43,159 bases of DNA. Origin: Perkinsus chesapeaki. Lineage: Eukaryota; Perkinsozoa; Perkinsida; Perkinsidae. Position 1 is the first letter of the stretch; the number at the start of each line of letters is the position of its first letter. The stretch covers positions 1 through 43,159 of the forward strand of contig JAAPAO010000284.1 of the NCBI GenBank assembly GCA_013115145.1, read 5' to 3'. The translations under genes were made by a program, and so were the position numbers. Positions 23,587 through 34,389 of this stretch are shown one piece after another. Below the pieces are notes generated by a model. The model was given only the letters and a program-made list of their open reading frames with translations. It did not search any database and was not told where the DNA came from.

Positions 23587-25657
23587 TCATGATGATGATG
23601 CTCTGCTCGATGTCCACGACTTGATAGCACCAACCATCTTCTCTATTGCATCACTGACATTAAAAAACATCCATGGGTACGAGGTTTAAAAATTCGTACT
23701 CGACATCTTTGCTCCTCTGTGAGTCGGGTACCATCCAATAACAATGACTAGCTCTAAGCACCTAAGGGAGCTTTCGTCAACGTCCTGAAGCTTCAGCTAC
23801 ACCTCGAATACACTCAGTCCTTTGTTCGCTTTGTCGATCTTGCCAGCCTCTTTCCATGGATCTGAATCGCCCAATACAACTAAAATATTGGTTGCATTGG
23901 GGAGCTGCCTTCCGCCAAACTTCAAGAGTAACTCGGAGATCCTATTCTGAACCTGTGAGGGGCGACAAAATTCCCCTACATCACAGTCGCACAATACATC
24001 AGTCTTGGACATTGAGAACGCATCCTGGCAAATAGACTGCTCATTATTGAGGACAGCCGCGTCTTGTATGAAAGGACATGAGCTTCCTTCGTTGCACGAC
24101 TGGAAGGCAAACCACTGACTACAACGTTGAAACTCATACAGCTTGTAGCTCTGCAGATTATTTCGTTGTTTTAAACTAAAAAGATTTAGATCCACTTTTT
24201 TCTTCCTTCCGGCAGTTTATTACGCTGAAATGTATGCCGAGTAAGTGAGCCGAGAAGCTCGTGGGCTGTCTTGATAAAGAGTCTCGCGGTATACCGTCAT
24301 GACTTCTTCCCTTGAGGAAAAGACAAGTACACGATAATCCATAACTCTACTCAATGTTTTACAACCTACTCTGTGCTTTTATCCTCTCCTGCAATGTAGT
24401 GACAGATTTTTCTAATGTTGCAGAGTGGCGAGTCACAATAGAGCTGGTTACCTTGCACTATAATATTTGGTGGCATGCGGGCAACCCTGAGATAGGATCA
24501 TCGATTATTAACCGTAACGTCGCTCTGAGTGGCCAGTGTCACCAGAACCACTTAGATCCCTCATCTTCTAGATAGGCGTTCGGAAGATTATAGAACTCTT
24601 CGAGATATCGTCTACCCGACTGTGTTCGAAGCGATCTCTTCAAGATACTGCTGGCCCTTTGAATCTAACCGTAGAATTCAAAATTCGATGGCGTCCACTG
24701 GGAAGACACTCACGAATGAGAGACACTCTACGCTCCCACCAAGCCTCGGGTCTGAAAAAGCAGCGGCTACGGCGTTGTTATACCTGATCATGTAAGATGG
24801 TGCAAGATGATCCATAATAGTATGAAGTTACTCCGGATAGTCGTATTGCAGTCCAAGCACCGGACAGCTTGCAACCGCTCCAACAAACAAAGTTGGATAC
24901 GTAAGTCGTGTCCAGGCGGCAAGACTCTGACGGAAGAGCAACGGAGATGCAGCAAGCGCTCTGGTGTATAAGTCTTACTCCGGGGTAGCTGCATCCCATG
25001 AGCAGAAACCGGGCATTCTCTAGCTTGTATTTGCTGATAATGTGCTCCTGAAATGTGTGTAAGTCTTCGATAGCCTGTCCAATTGTGAAGAGCTGCTTGA
25101 GGTCACCTAGCGGAGGTGACTTGACCGGGATGGACTCGCCGTAGAATCTGGGAGTGGTTTGCTGTAAGGGGCATAGACAGGCCCGTGTTGTAGAGGAACA
25201 CATTACCTATGTTCGAGGGCAACCACTGTTGCCTTCAACTCGTAAGCAACTTGGTTTACATATGTACCAATCGGTTCCATTTCTTTGCCGTCCTTCTCGC
25301 CCTCCACCTTCACGAGGACTATCTGTCAGATATAAAAAACATCACACAGCTGCTATATTATAGCATGTCGCTGAAAATCACAACGTTGAGTGTGACTCAC
25401 ACTGTGTGAGTCATGCTATATGGCTTACCGGATACTCAGCCTGGGGGTTCTGAAATTCATCGTCATACAAGTATCGTTGCTTGAAAGTCCCTGAGCAGTA
25501 GCTCTACCAACTCAGCAGCCACAAGTAAGGGAAATAGTCGAATGAGCCCACCTCTGGTATTGAAGTGATCTACGGCCTGATCGAACTCGAGAGGCTTCCC
25601 AGCCTTGCTGGGGTGATTGAAGACGAAGAGACTCGACAGTAACCAGAATGACCGCAT
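23587..25657 (-). CDS. S28 serine carboxypeptidase (Pro-X type), unit A
   Basis: Peptidase family S28 cleaves after proline in secreted or lysosomal compartments. Start ATG at 25657 gives a signal peptide (MRSFWLLSSLFVFNHPSKAG) and then the family N-terminus FDQAVDHFNTRG-TFKQRYLYDDE. All three catalytic positions are seen after splicing: Ser in GCSYPG|SLAAWTR (near 24989), Asp in LGDSDPWKEAG (near 23864) and His in RASHCYWM (23744-23746). Cysteines in SSCPFIQ and SICQDAF match the family's disulfide region. Exons run to a stop at 23587-23589 (SWTSSRASSS). Introns include one of 41 nt before the His exon and one of 48 nt after SKTD that is stop-free and in frame. It is intact as far as can be read and converges with MFS-A. 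Confidence 0.85.
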
Positions 25658-26340
25658 GGTGATAGGTAACAGAGCGTGGAACTGACAACTGAGAGAACCA
25701 TGATATAAAGGTCTGATTCACGAAGTCGTGTGTCAGACGTATGCGTACATCACGGTGACGTCGCCAACTGTGACCTCTGTTGACAGGTAAAGGTTTTGAC
25801 TAGGTTAGAGCCGCTTATATTTGCAGCCAAAATAAGTGTCTCTAAGTCAAAACCTTCAGCAATAAACCCAAAACCCCATAAAGCAAATGATTTGCTACAT
25901 ATCAGGCATATACACTGTCTCTTACGCGGGCTTCAATAGGTCGTCGTGTGCCAAGGATGTCGAGTTGCGAGAAGAGTAACTTCCGCTGTACGGTTGATTC
26001 GTACGAGTAGAACCTCCATAGATAGCATCGCATCTTTTCTAAGACGAATAAGGTTCTACTTCCTCTAGCATTACTTGCCAGCTCGTGTAGTTGCTTATGA
26101 TGACTCGCAAGTTCGAGCAATCGGGTGATGAATCTAACACTCGCCTAGCATATATATTATTCTCGATGAATCGATGTCCCTAATCGATTGTATGTCGTGA
26201 ATATAAAATCCCTATGTCCTAGTGCATGGGGTATATTCCTGGTGCGCCGTGTTAGGGGGGGTGATCGTGCTGGGGGGGGGGGGCGTCTCGCCTGGAGCGC
26301 GGCGCTACGACCGCTACACCAGTATGCTCCGGTGCATGTG
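25658..26340. other. Spacer between duplicated units
   Basis: This contains the S28-A upstream region, the outer homology block at 26111-26148 and a run of 13 G at about 26271-26283. The 72-codon minus-strand frame at 25902-26120 has no motif. Unit B starts near 26330. Confidence 0.4.
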
Positions 26341-26372
26341 TCACAATATGTTAAACATAACTCAAGTTCTAC

Positions 26373-27034
26373 CTGATGTTGACGAACCTCTAAATCCAGC
26401 AGGGGTACAGAAGAGGTGGACGCAGTCCGTTTTGGTGGCTTTACCAAGTAGATAGCTCTCTATTACAATTCTAGTGTTGACCATTGAATGGCGAGCCCTG
26501 GTTATGTAATGCTGATTTAGTGTTGCTCGGGGTGAGGCATCGAGCACACGCTTGCAGCGCCATGAATAGTACGGGTCTTTTCTCGGAGGAATCTGGTGAA
26601 GCTCGCAGCTACACCTTCGTTGTTCATGATTATGTCCGCTCTCGCAACGGTGTGGTAGTCTCCGCAGTTCGTAACAGGAACTACCAAGAGGTCAGGCGTA
26701 TATTGAAGACAGTAGGGTGAGAACTTGACTAGCAGGATGCCAAGTCTGAGTAGGTGCGGACCACATACCAATTTGGTTCACCCCAGACTCTAGCAGCGTG
26801 CAGGAACATTCATACCATGCGTGTGCCATTGGTAAGGTCTGGCTCCTAAGAGTTCTTGTTGCTATGTACCCTTCTATTTTCAGGGAGACTAAACAACTTC
26901 CCCTGATAACGATAGATCCAGAAGAAGCTTCAGCTGATATGAGTTTCACTTCACAGCAGAGGGTTGCCGAAGCACAAACTCTGTTGAATGGAAGCAGACA
27001 AAAAAACCTCATACTCGAGTACGGCCGATGGTAG
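26373..27034 (+). pseudogene. MFS transporter remnant (unit B)
   Basis: Three fragments of MFS-A survive in order. The first is DVDEPLNPAGVQKRWTQS (from 26376; frame lost soon after). The second is DNA of the loop region (about 26590-26800), including the sequence equivalent to the 42-nt intron. The third is the tail, ETKQLPLITIDPEEASADMS onward (about 26885-27030). Everything between, including nearly all membrane helices, is deleted. The conserved tail suggests the decay is not very old. Confidence 0.8.
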
Positions 27035-28387
27035 CTGCTCGATTGCATGTTATTTTGGCCTTATATTGTGCATGTTTGAGTCCTGTCAAACGTACCGAGG
27101 TTGCGGAGGTTTTTCATTTGCTGACTAACACTCAACGAACTCTGGCATATCTCAAAAGCAAATAAAATTCTCAGCCTCCTACTATCACATCGCGTTTTGG
27201 CAAGATAGAGCATAGTAAATAGGAAGAACGCCGACAAGCGCTTCGACTGATACACAATAATGGAATGCTTGTGACATACAAAGTAGGTACCTTAACACTT
27301 GTTTCAGCAACCTCCAACCGAAATGCTCTTTGCCTGAGCCAAAGAGGTATCAATGCTTTTAGAGATTTCGAGCCTCTGTGATCGATGTCCAGGACTTGAT
27401 AGTACTAATCATCTCGTCGATTGTAGCCCTGAATGGAGTAAGTTTTCATGGGTCAAGAGCTTATAGTTAATCTTACCTGACATCCTCGCTCATCTGTGAT
27501 TCATCCTTAATTCAATAACAATGACTAGCTTTAGGCACCTGAGGCGATCCTTGTGAACTCTATGAGACTTCAGCTACACCTCGTATTCGCTTAGTCCGGG
27601 AATCGTGGTGTTGATCCTGCCAGCCTCCTTCCATGGATCAACTTCGCCCAACACAACGAGAATATTCGTAGCTCGGTGGAGCTCTTTTCCGCCAAATTTC
27701 TCTAATAGTTCGGCAACAGTATTTTGGATCTGAGAGGGCCGACAAGTTGTTCCTGCATCACACGCTTGCGCACTACATCAGTCTTCGATCTCAAGAATGC
27801 GTCGTGGCAAATAGACTGCTCAATATTGATAACAGCTGCATCTTGTATAAAAGGACATGAGCTTCCTGTATTGTACGAATGGAAGAGGGCCCATTGATTA
27901 CAACGTTGGAAGTCAAACAGCTTGTAGAACTCTAGATTGGTCCGTGCTTTGAGGCTAAATGAAGGTTTATTCACTGCCCTTCAAGGGACAGGCCCCGACA
28001 ATGGGGCGGCTACCTTGCGGAAATGAATGCAGAATAAGTGGACCATTGAGGCATTGTGCCCTCTGGCTGAAGAATCTTGCGGTATATCATCGTGATTTTA
28101 TCCCTTCGGAGAAAAGCAATTCATAATAATCCATATCTTTTGACTCTGTCCTCTTATCCATATCTCAAACGTAGTCGCAGATCTTTCTGATATTGCTTAG
28201 TGCCGCGTCACAGTACGGCTCGTTTCCCTGCAGTCGGGCCCTGAGTGGTTGGCGGGCAACCCTGAGAGATGACCCTCGAGCATCAACCATAACATCATTC
28301 AGATGTATCTTACCACCACCACCTAGATTTCTCGTCCTCTAGATAACCGCTTGGGAGATTATAGACTCTCTCGATATATCGTCTGCC

Positions 28388-30419
28388 TGCGTGCGCACAG
28401 GGGGGTGAGTCTGGCATTAATTGATTTTAAAAAACTCGTTATACCTTTCGAAGACGGGGAACAAAATGAGCTATGTCTCGCATTGATATTCGGAGGGGTT
28501 GAGGAGTTACGTTCGGGGCTTGATGCAATAGCGCAAATAGCTGAGAGTCTCAGCCTGAGACCTACCCGAGAAACTGAACGCAATAAAGATGCGGAAAGAA
28601 ATTATACAGGGACCAGTTAACCAACTACGCTGAGAGAACTATGGTGATCCGCTATGTTCGAGAGTCTCCTCATAAGCCGCGCAGGCTCGTCGGGGCCTGG
28701 CCTCCTTGAACGAGTTACTAGACTCGATCTGTCGTTTAGCGTTATACATTGCTCCGATGTGCTTCATCGCATCAGAATCAGACATACACTTTACCATGCT
28801 AACAGTAGATTCTCTGTTGATCACCCCATGGAGAGACTCGATGCTCTCTTCGGTGACGGACCAGGCAGATATGCCTGCGATGTCTAACTGCCGAAGGCTA
28901 TCCAGTAGATGATGCAGAGTTACATGCAGGCTTAGTGTCAGTGGCAGACAATCCTTCGAAACGACCTCCGACAACCTGTTCAGGTGAACTTCTACTTTAT
29001 CAATTCACTTTGTGTCATCGTCTTCGTCTTCAGAGCTGTGATCAGCGTAAACCAGATGACGTATCTCTCCCCAAAGCCTAATGATTGTCGCAGTAGTTGC
29101 CCCCAAGCCAGCCGCTTCCCATAGATCCTCTGCATCAGGCTGCGCTGAGATTCTAGAAGCCAAGGTCGCGCAATCTTTGCCTGTGAGGGACACAGCTTGG
29201 ATAAACTTTCGATCCAGACTTGACGAAGATACTGGTAGAGACGTGGCAACACCATAATTCTCTTGTAGGAACTTCTGGATCTTCTGGCGGTCTTCAGGGC
29301 TCTTAGAGTATCTCCCCAGAAGTGCCTTCACAAGGTTCATACCTAGGTGTAGAACTGGGCAGGCAATAGCCAGGAATGGAGATCCTTCGAATTCATACAG
29401 GGGCTCGAACTGTGAAGATATTTGTGTAGACAGTATCCATTTGTGTTAGATGTCCCCTTTGCGTATGAGCTAAGATATCTAGCGCGACGCTAGTGCTGTG
29501 AATAGTTTGATACATTTTATAATTGAATAAAACTCACTAATAATTCTACTTGTGTTAACTCAATACTCAACAATCATAGTTCATCATATTATCACTCCGT
29601 TCCTTTCGGCTTGCCCAATTGCTTACGGAACGCGGAGGCACACCCAGTGCTTACTTGGCCAGCCAGGTTCTCCTTCTGAGAGGCGTCTACCAGAAGAGCA
29701 TGCTTGGCTGAAACCGAGAGTTGCGAGAAACTTAGCACTCCGTCAGTCGAAGTGGGGCCACAAGAACCGAGAACCTCTTTGTCAACAAGCATTAGGACAG
29801 GCATAGTACTACTGCTACTACTGCTACCAGAACTGACACTCGGTTGACATTCGTTGCTTGTCACAGCGGCAGACTCTTTCTTTGGTCTACCGGACCGTCC
29901 TTTGCGGCGGTTGGCATTGCAGTTTTTAGCAGTCATATTATCGCAAAAGTAGCAGTCCGTCCCAGGGACGTGCAAAAGGGCCTTTTGCACCATCGCAGAA
30001 GGGCAGGGTACGCCAATTCAGTGGGGGCGTCTTCTTTATACCCAGCTTTGCTTTGCGTTCCCGAGACTGGCGAGTCTGTACACCTTCTCCGGCCCACTTC
30101 TGTATATACTTCTTGGGATCTGTTCCGAGGGAAATATCACATGCTGAGCATATCTGGCATGGAGCGTTCTTTAGAGCTAGCATACCGGCTGTCTCATCGC
30201 CCCATACCGTCTCGATCTTAGCACGAACCGATGGTCTACTGATGGGGACCCCCCTATTATTGTGCTGGAATCCACATAAGAAGCAGAATCTGTCTTTGCA
30301 CGGGATGGCTGGCGTCATAGTGGTTATATCGATACCAACAATACAACTAACAACAGGGATGGTCTTTGAAACACTCCTCAATACAAACTCCTCAATACAC
30401 GCACGCACGCGTGCGTGCG
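28388..30419 (-). mobile_element. About 2 kb insertion with 8-bp flanking repeats, candidate DNA transposon
   Basis: Unit A lacks this sequence at the homologous place. The insertion is bounded by TGCGTGCG at 28388-28395 and again at 30412-30419, as expected of an 8-bp target-site duplication. The right end is GC-rich and palindromic (cacgcacgcacgcgtgcgtg), preceded by a repeated actcctcaataca. The left end begins cacaggggggtgag. I could not match the two ends as terminal inverted repeats, so the family is open; 8-bp duplications are typical of hAT-type elements. Broken minus-strand ORFs lie inside. Confidence 0.55.
28639..30408 (-). pseudogene. Cys-rich transposase-like ORFs inside the insertion, broken
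   Basis: Consecutive minus-strand frames make one interrupted protein. The N-terminal part has paired cysteines (FCFLCGF, CQICSACDISLG, then CYFC and a basic RRKGRSGRPKKE stretch) typical of zinc-binding, DNA-binding segments. The frame breaks near 29975. A middle part (29005-29400) has PVLHLGMNLVKALLGRY. The last part (28639-28974) has LHVTLHHLLDSLRQLD and VTEESIESLHGVIN, with an acidic residue next to His as in the C-terminal catalytic region of some DDE-type transposases. Assignment to a family is not possible by eye; the transposase idea is an inference from context. Confidence 0.4.
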
Positions 30420-31384
30420 GACCTTGCCTCTTATGATCTGGTTGGCGTTTTGAATCTGAGCGTAGACGACGTCAACTAATGAGAGTCTCACGAACAAAAG
30501 ACGCTCTGCACTTCCACCGAGCCTCAGGTTATAAAGAGCAGCGGCTATCGCGCTGTTATACCTGATGATATACGTCGGTAAGGGACGATCTACAGTGTTG
30601 CATAATCACTCCTGAGAGTCGCATTTCAGTCCAAGTCCCGGGCAGCTCGCAACCGCCCCCACGAAAAAATCTGGGTATCTAACTCGAGCCCAAGCTGCAA
30701 GACTCTGACAGAATAGGACCAGAGATGGCCCGGACCACTGTGGACGAGTCTCACTCCATTATAGCTGCACCCAAGGAGCACGAACCGGGGAGTTTCCAGC
30801 TTATGTTCCCTAATGATATGCTCCCGGAATGTGCGCAAGTCTTCGGCAGCCTGTACAACTGTGAAGAGCCCCTTTAAGTCAGCAAGCGGTGGTGACTTGA
30901 CCGGACTCGACTCACCGTAGAATCTACAAATGGCCTCAAGCGAGTGACGACATGCAACTTCATTACCTAAGCTCAAGAGCAACTACAGTTGCCTTCAGCT
31001 CGTAAGCGATTTGGATCATATACATCCCAATCGGTTCCATCGCTCTGTGTTCCTTCTGGCCTTCCACCTTCACGAGGACAATCTGTTACACGTCGAACTA
31101 GTCACACTGTGACTGTCACAGCTGCATATGGCAGCTCACGGGCGCAAGAATGCTAAGAATGATTTACCGGAGATTCAGATTGGGGATTTTGGAGCTGATC
31201 GTCATACAAGTATCGTTGCGTGAAAGTTCCTGAACATGGAATGTCGACCCCTTGATAGAATAGCCGAATGAAACAGACCTCTATGCTTGAAGTGATCTAC
31301 AGGCTGATCGAAATCGAGCAGATTGGCGGCTGTGATCTGGTCAGAGAATGTAAGGAGCTTTAACCGGAACAATAAAAGCCGCAT

Positions 31385-32676
31385 GACTGGGAAAGCTGAG
31401 AGTGTGAATCTTACTATTAGCCCATAAGCTGTATGACTCGCTAGTAGCGAGTCGCTAAATGCGTCACTGCCTAGTCACTACACTGCCTAGTAGGCAGGCT
31501 ATAGGTATCCTACTCTGGTTTCTATGGTCATGGTGAAAATGAAGTGAGGCGTGTAGACACGATCAAGTTCTAAGGTCAGGAATGCACCCGCTGTAGGAGT
31601 GGTTCATCCAAACACGATCTCTAGAGATTACATTATACCCCTTCTACCGTAGAGGGAGACTCTTTATGGTCTCGGGAAGAGGGTATTCATCGTCCTTGGA
31701 AACGTCAGAGTTTGAGCAATCGAGCGTTGAAGCTAATACTTGCCCAGGAAATGGATTATTTTCGAGCTAACGTAACACTGTGCTACTAACACACAGTCGA
31801 CATCATAGTCCCACTTATGAACCAGTGAAAAACTTCCTCAATAGGGATCCACCTCTGAGAGTCATGGAGCTATGTTCATCAAAGGACTACTTGTCATTAC
31901 TGCTGTTTCCGGATGACTGGATAGGTAGAGGTGACCTGCCACTTGAAGTGGTCCACTTCTAGGAGGAAGACTTGGTCTTGATGGCCTTCACTACTCTGTG
32001 TTGCCGTCTTGAGCTTGCCAAGGTGCGCATATACGGACCATACTGAGATATAATAACTCTCTCCGAGAGTAGTATAGTCATTTTAATGCATGGCTAGTGG
32101 AGTGATCATGATAGATAAAAAGTGTATCTATGTAGCTCTGAGCTAGTTGGGTTAAGTGCATACCGTAGAGATGCAATGACGTGGCGCTGAGACCAAGGAA
32201 ATGTGTGTGTGCGAGTTAATTGTCGAACGCTGAAGAAGGGTTCGTTAGACTATCCATACTATGTGTAGCTTCCGAACGATAATTATAACCCATGACGGTT
32301 TTAATTATTGCCATCATGCAATTCTATTTACTAAGATAATGCCATTTGGCTAGAGATTGAAAACTCTGGATGGTCAATATTACGTCCTAGTTATAGCGCA
32401 GTGTAAGTATTACTTACTGAGTAAAACTGACCAACTACCCATAACGCATGTGTGGCAAGTATTTAATAGAAAAATGCCACGGTCCTCAGTGCAGCTCCTA
32501 CAACCTCTCCTGTCCTCTGAAACACCTCTCTCCATCCAGGACCTCGTGAGTTGGGCCTGTATCCGGTCCCTTACCACAAGACTCATCCTGTAGGCTACCA
32601 ACGAGCGGGAGCCTAGTACAATAGCCATCACACATTTGCTTCTCTTTGTTTCACAATGGCTCGCAGCAGGTAGGGT
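31385..32676. other. Intergenic region between S28-B and the DMT transporter
   Basis: This carries the S28-B upstream region and the outer duplication block (31708-31745). After about 31750 I see no coding signal; the open frames are short and motif-free. Confidence 0.4.
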
Positions 32677-34068
32677 ATGAAGGCAGTTCAGGGGCCTCTG
32701 GTTACCGGGTTTATGGCGTTTGTTCAGGCAACTATGTATTCTATCGATCCTTCTACAATCAGGAAGAGGAGTACATGGGATATTATGCCGCTCCGGTATA
32801 TTCTTTGATAAGAGGAATTCTGGCATTGAGCCTCATACCGATACTTTATTGGACTAGTCGACCGAGCCTTGGCCAAGTAAAGGCGTCTCTTAGCAGGACT
32901 GTGGTATGAGTAGCATGAGCAGATATTAACAGTCCCCACCTCTGAGCAGAAAGCAGCTATGATAGAAGGCATAGCAGGGTACACTTGTACGTAAGCCTAC
33001 TTCCAGTACAAGCTATATTTCAGGGCGATTCGACAAAACCTCATCCCTTTGGGGCTAATGTTCACTGACGCCACTAGCGCGGGTAGTCGGGCATGCTCGC
33101 GGACTCTCTTCTTTCGCACAATGGTTGACAGGTATTGTCCAACCTTTCGTGCCAATAGGATCGACCATGCTCGCCGTATTCCTAGGCTTGGAGAAGGGGA
33201 ATAAATACAAGTTATTCATCACGCGATGTGATCAAGCGACGGTTTCTACCCCTGTGTCATGCTCAGATACCTTTCGATACTTGTTGGTATCGCAGGTGTC
33301 CTGATAGCAGGCCGCTTGTATGCACTGCATGAGATTGACGTCGGTTTTATCATCCTACTAGGAGTTCCGATAACCAAAGCTGCACAGGTTGTTCGCTCTT
33401 GCTCGTCTGGTTGCTATTCCGCTTTCAGCTCACTGAGCAGCGAGTAGCGATGACACACATGGATCGAGCCGCACTTCATATACAACAGCTGCTCGTTCTG
33501 GCGGTTTTCACAGCTGTACTCGTCTACATTGTCTTCACCGGTGATTCGTCGATGTTATGGTGAGACATGATCAGTTTTCTCGTCCGTCTGTTGATTCGTA
33601 TTTAGGACCTATGTCAAACGCCTTGGCGGAGTCGGTTGGGCTTCAATCGCCTATTCGGTTGTTTTCGTCTTGCTCATCGAATGGTGGATACAACTGAAGG
33701 CTGTCAGGGTGATCGGTCCAATCACAGTAGGCCTCTATCAGGTAGCACCAATAAATCGGCAGATCCTGTGCCCCGCTGATGCCACATGCTGCATTCAGGT
33801 CCTCCAGCCATGCTGCTGTTTCATCCTATGTCATATCGTACTGGGTGAGAGTTATCATACCCATCAGCTGATTGGAGCTGCACTGATGTGCACAGCTCTG
33901 GCGATTCATTGCCTAGTTCAATTCGAGAATCCGCCTCGGCACCCTACGACAGACCAACGAAGGCGACACACGCCGCCAGTCCGCCTTCAACGAGCCACTG
34001 TAGCGGCGGCAAGCTCCAAGAGAGCACGCAAGATAACCATTGGACAACGTGCCACCACTGGTATATGA
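32677..34068 (+). CDS. DMT-superfamily (EamA/WAT1-like) transporter
   Basis: Start ATG at 32677 (MKAVQGPLVTGFMAFVQATM). Exons joined through short introns give alternating hydrophobic helices typical of a ten-helix drug/metabolite transporter. Segments include ILALSLIPILYWTSRPSLGQ, then NLIPLGLMFTDATSAGIVQP, a typical loop and helix 4 of the EamA domain, then MLAVFLGLEKGNKYKYLSIL. The second half has VRVIGPITVGLYQ|VLQPCC, with LGESYHTHQLIGAALMC near the end. The tail after about 33930 is basic and hydrophilic. The EamA family moves metabolites across membranes; the substrate here is unknown. Several introns are 42-66 nt. It lies outside the tandem duplication. Confidence 0.75.
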
Positions 34069-34389
34069 TATATATCGTTGTCATGATTTCGTCTTGAGTT
34101 GTTCGGGCTACTATCTCGTCACTATTAACTTGCTATAAACACAAGAACACGCGACCGCTCAATAATGCTAATGAATGTAGTATGCGATTTCTCGCGTTAA
34201 GTAGGAGGAGTAAAATAATCCCCTGATTGGACATCAGGAAACTACTCAGAAGAATGCCGATAAGAAATGCGCACATCAGCGCTGTATATGCTGCATAAGA
34301 CAATAACATTTAGTTAAGGAGCAGCGGGGGGGTCGGCAAGTAATTGACCGGTGATGTAAGGGATACAAATATCATATATCATCTCTTAT
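34069..34389. other. Intergenic region between convergent genes
   Basis: 3' flanks of the DMT transporter (+) and the first b5/b558 gene (-). No gene is seen. Confidence 0.4.

Larger units (their letters stand above)
20520..26150. repeat. Tandem duplication, unit A (MFS + S28 peptidase)
   Basis: This unit is colinear with 26330-31750: MFS N-terminus (20580 vs 26380), MFS tail (22730 vs 26885), S28 3' end (23587 vs 27359), S28 start codon (25657 vs 31384), and an outer block (26111-26148 vs 31708-31745, sharing gagcaatcg). Gene order and strands are the same, so one 5.5-kb block was duplicated head to tail. Confidence 0.85.
27359..31384 (-). pseudogene. S28 serine carboxypeptidase, unit B: intron insertion and late nonsense codon
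   Basis: Start ATG at 31384 (MRLLLFRLKLL signal peptide, then FDQPVDHFKHRG). Exons equivalent to unit A are open: TFTQRYLYDDQ, FYGESSPVKSPPLADLKG, the Ser motif GCSYNG|SLAAWARV, and the Asp motif LGEVDPWKEAG after splicing. About 2 kb is inserted at 28388-30419, within what is an intron in unit A. In the last exons KASHCY is followed directly by TGA (27512-27514), where unit A has TGG. The final 37 or so residues would be lost, though all three catalytic residues remain. The sequence beyond the TGA still reads like unit A down to a TAA at 27359-27361. It could be a recent pseudogene or a truncated active enzyme. Confidence 0.75.
26330..31750. repeat. Tandem duplication, unit B (decaying copy)
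   Basis: Partner of 20520-26150. Its MFS gene has lost most of its sequence, while its S28 gene gained about 2 kb by insertion, so the two units are nearly equal in length by coincidence. Confidence 0.85.

Noticed and set aside
23587-24195. Loss of the catalytic His in S28-A, if the first C-terminal frame is taken as the protein end
   Set aside because: A 41-nt intron leads to an exon with RASHCYWM, which restores the expected His context.
26260-26290. Run of 13 G
   Set aside because: A homopolymer in a spacer, which could be a sequencing artefact. No structural or regulatory context was seen.
28351-28620. Plus-strand frame of 89 codons spanning the left end of the insertion
   Set aside because: It crosses the boundary between S28-B and the insertion and has no motif. 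A chance frame.
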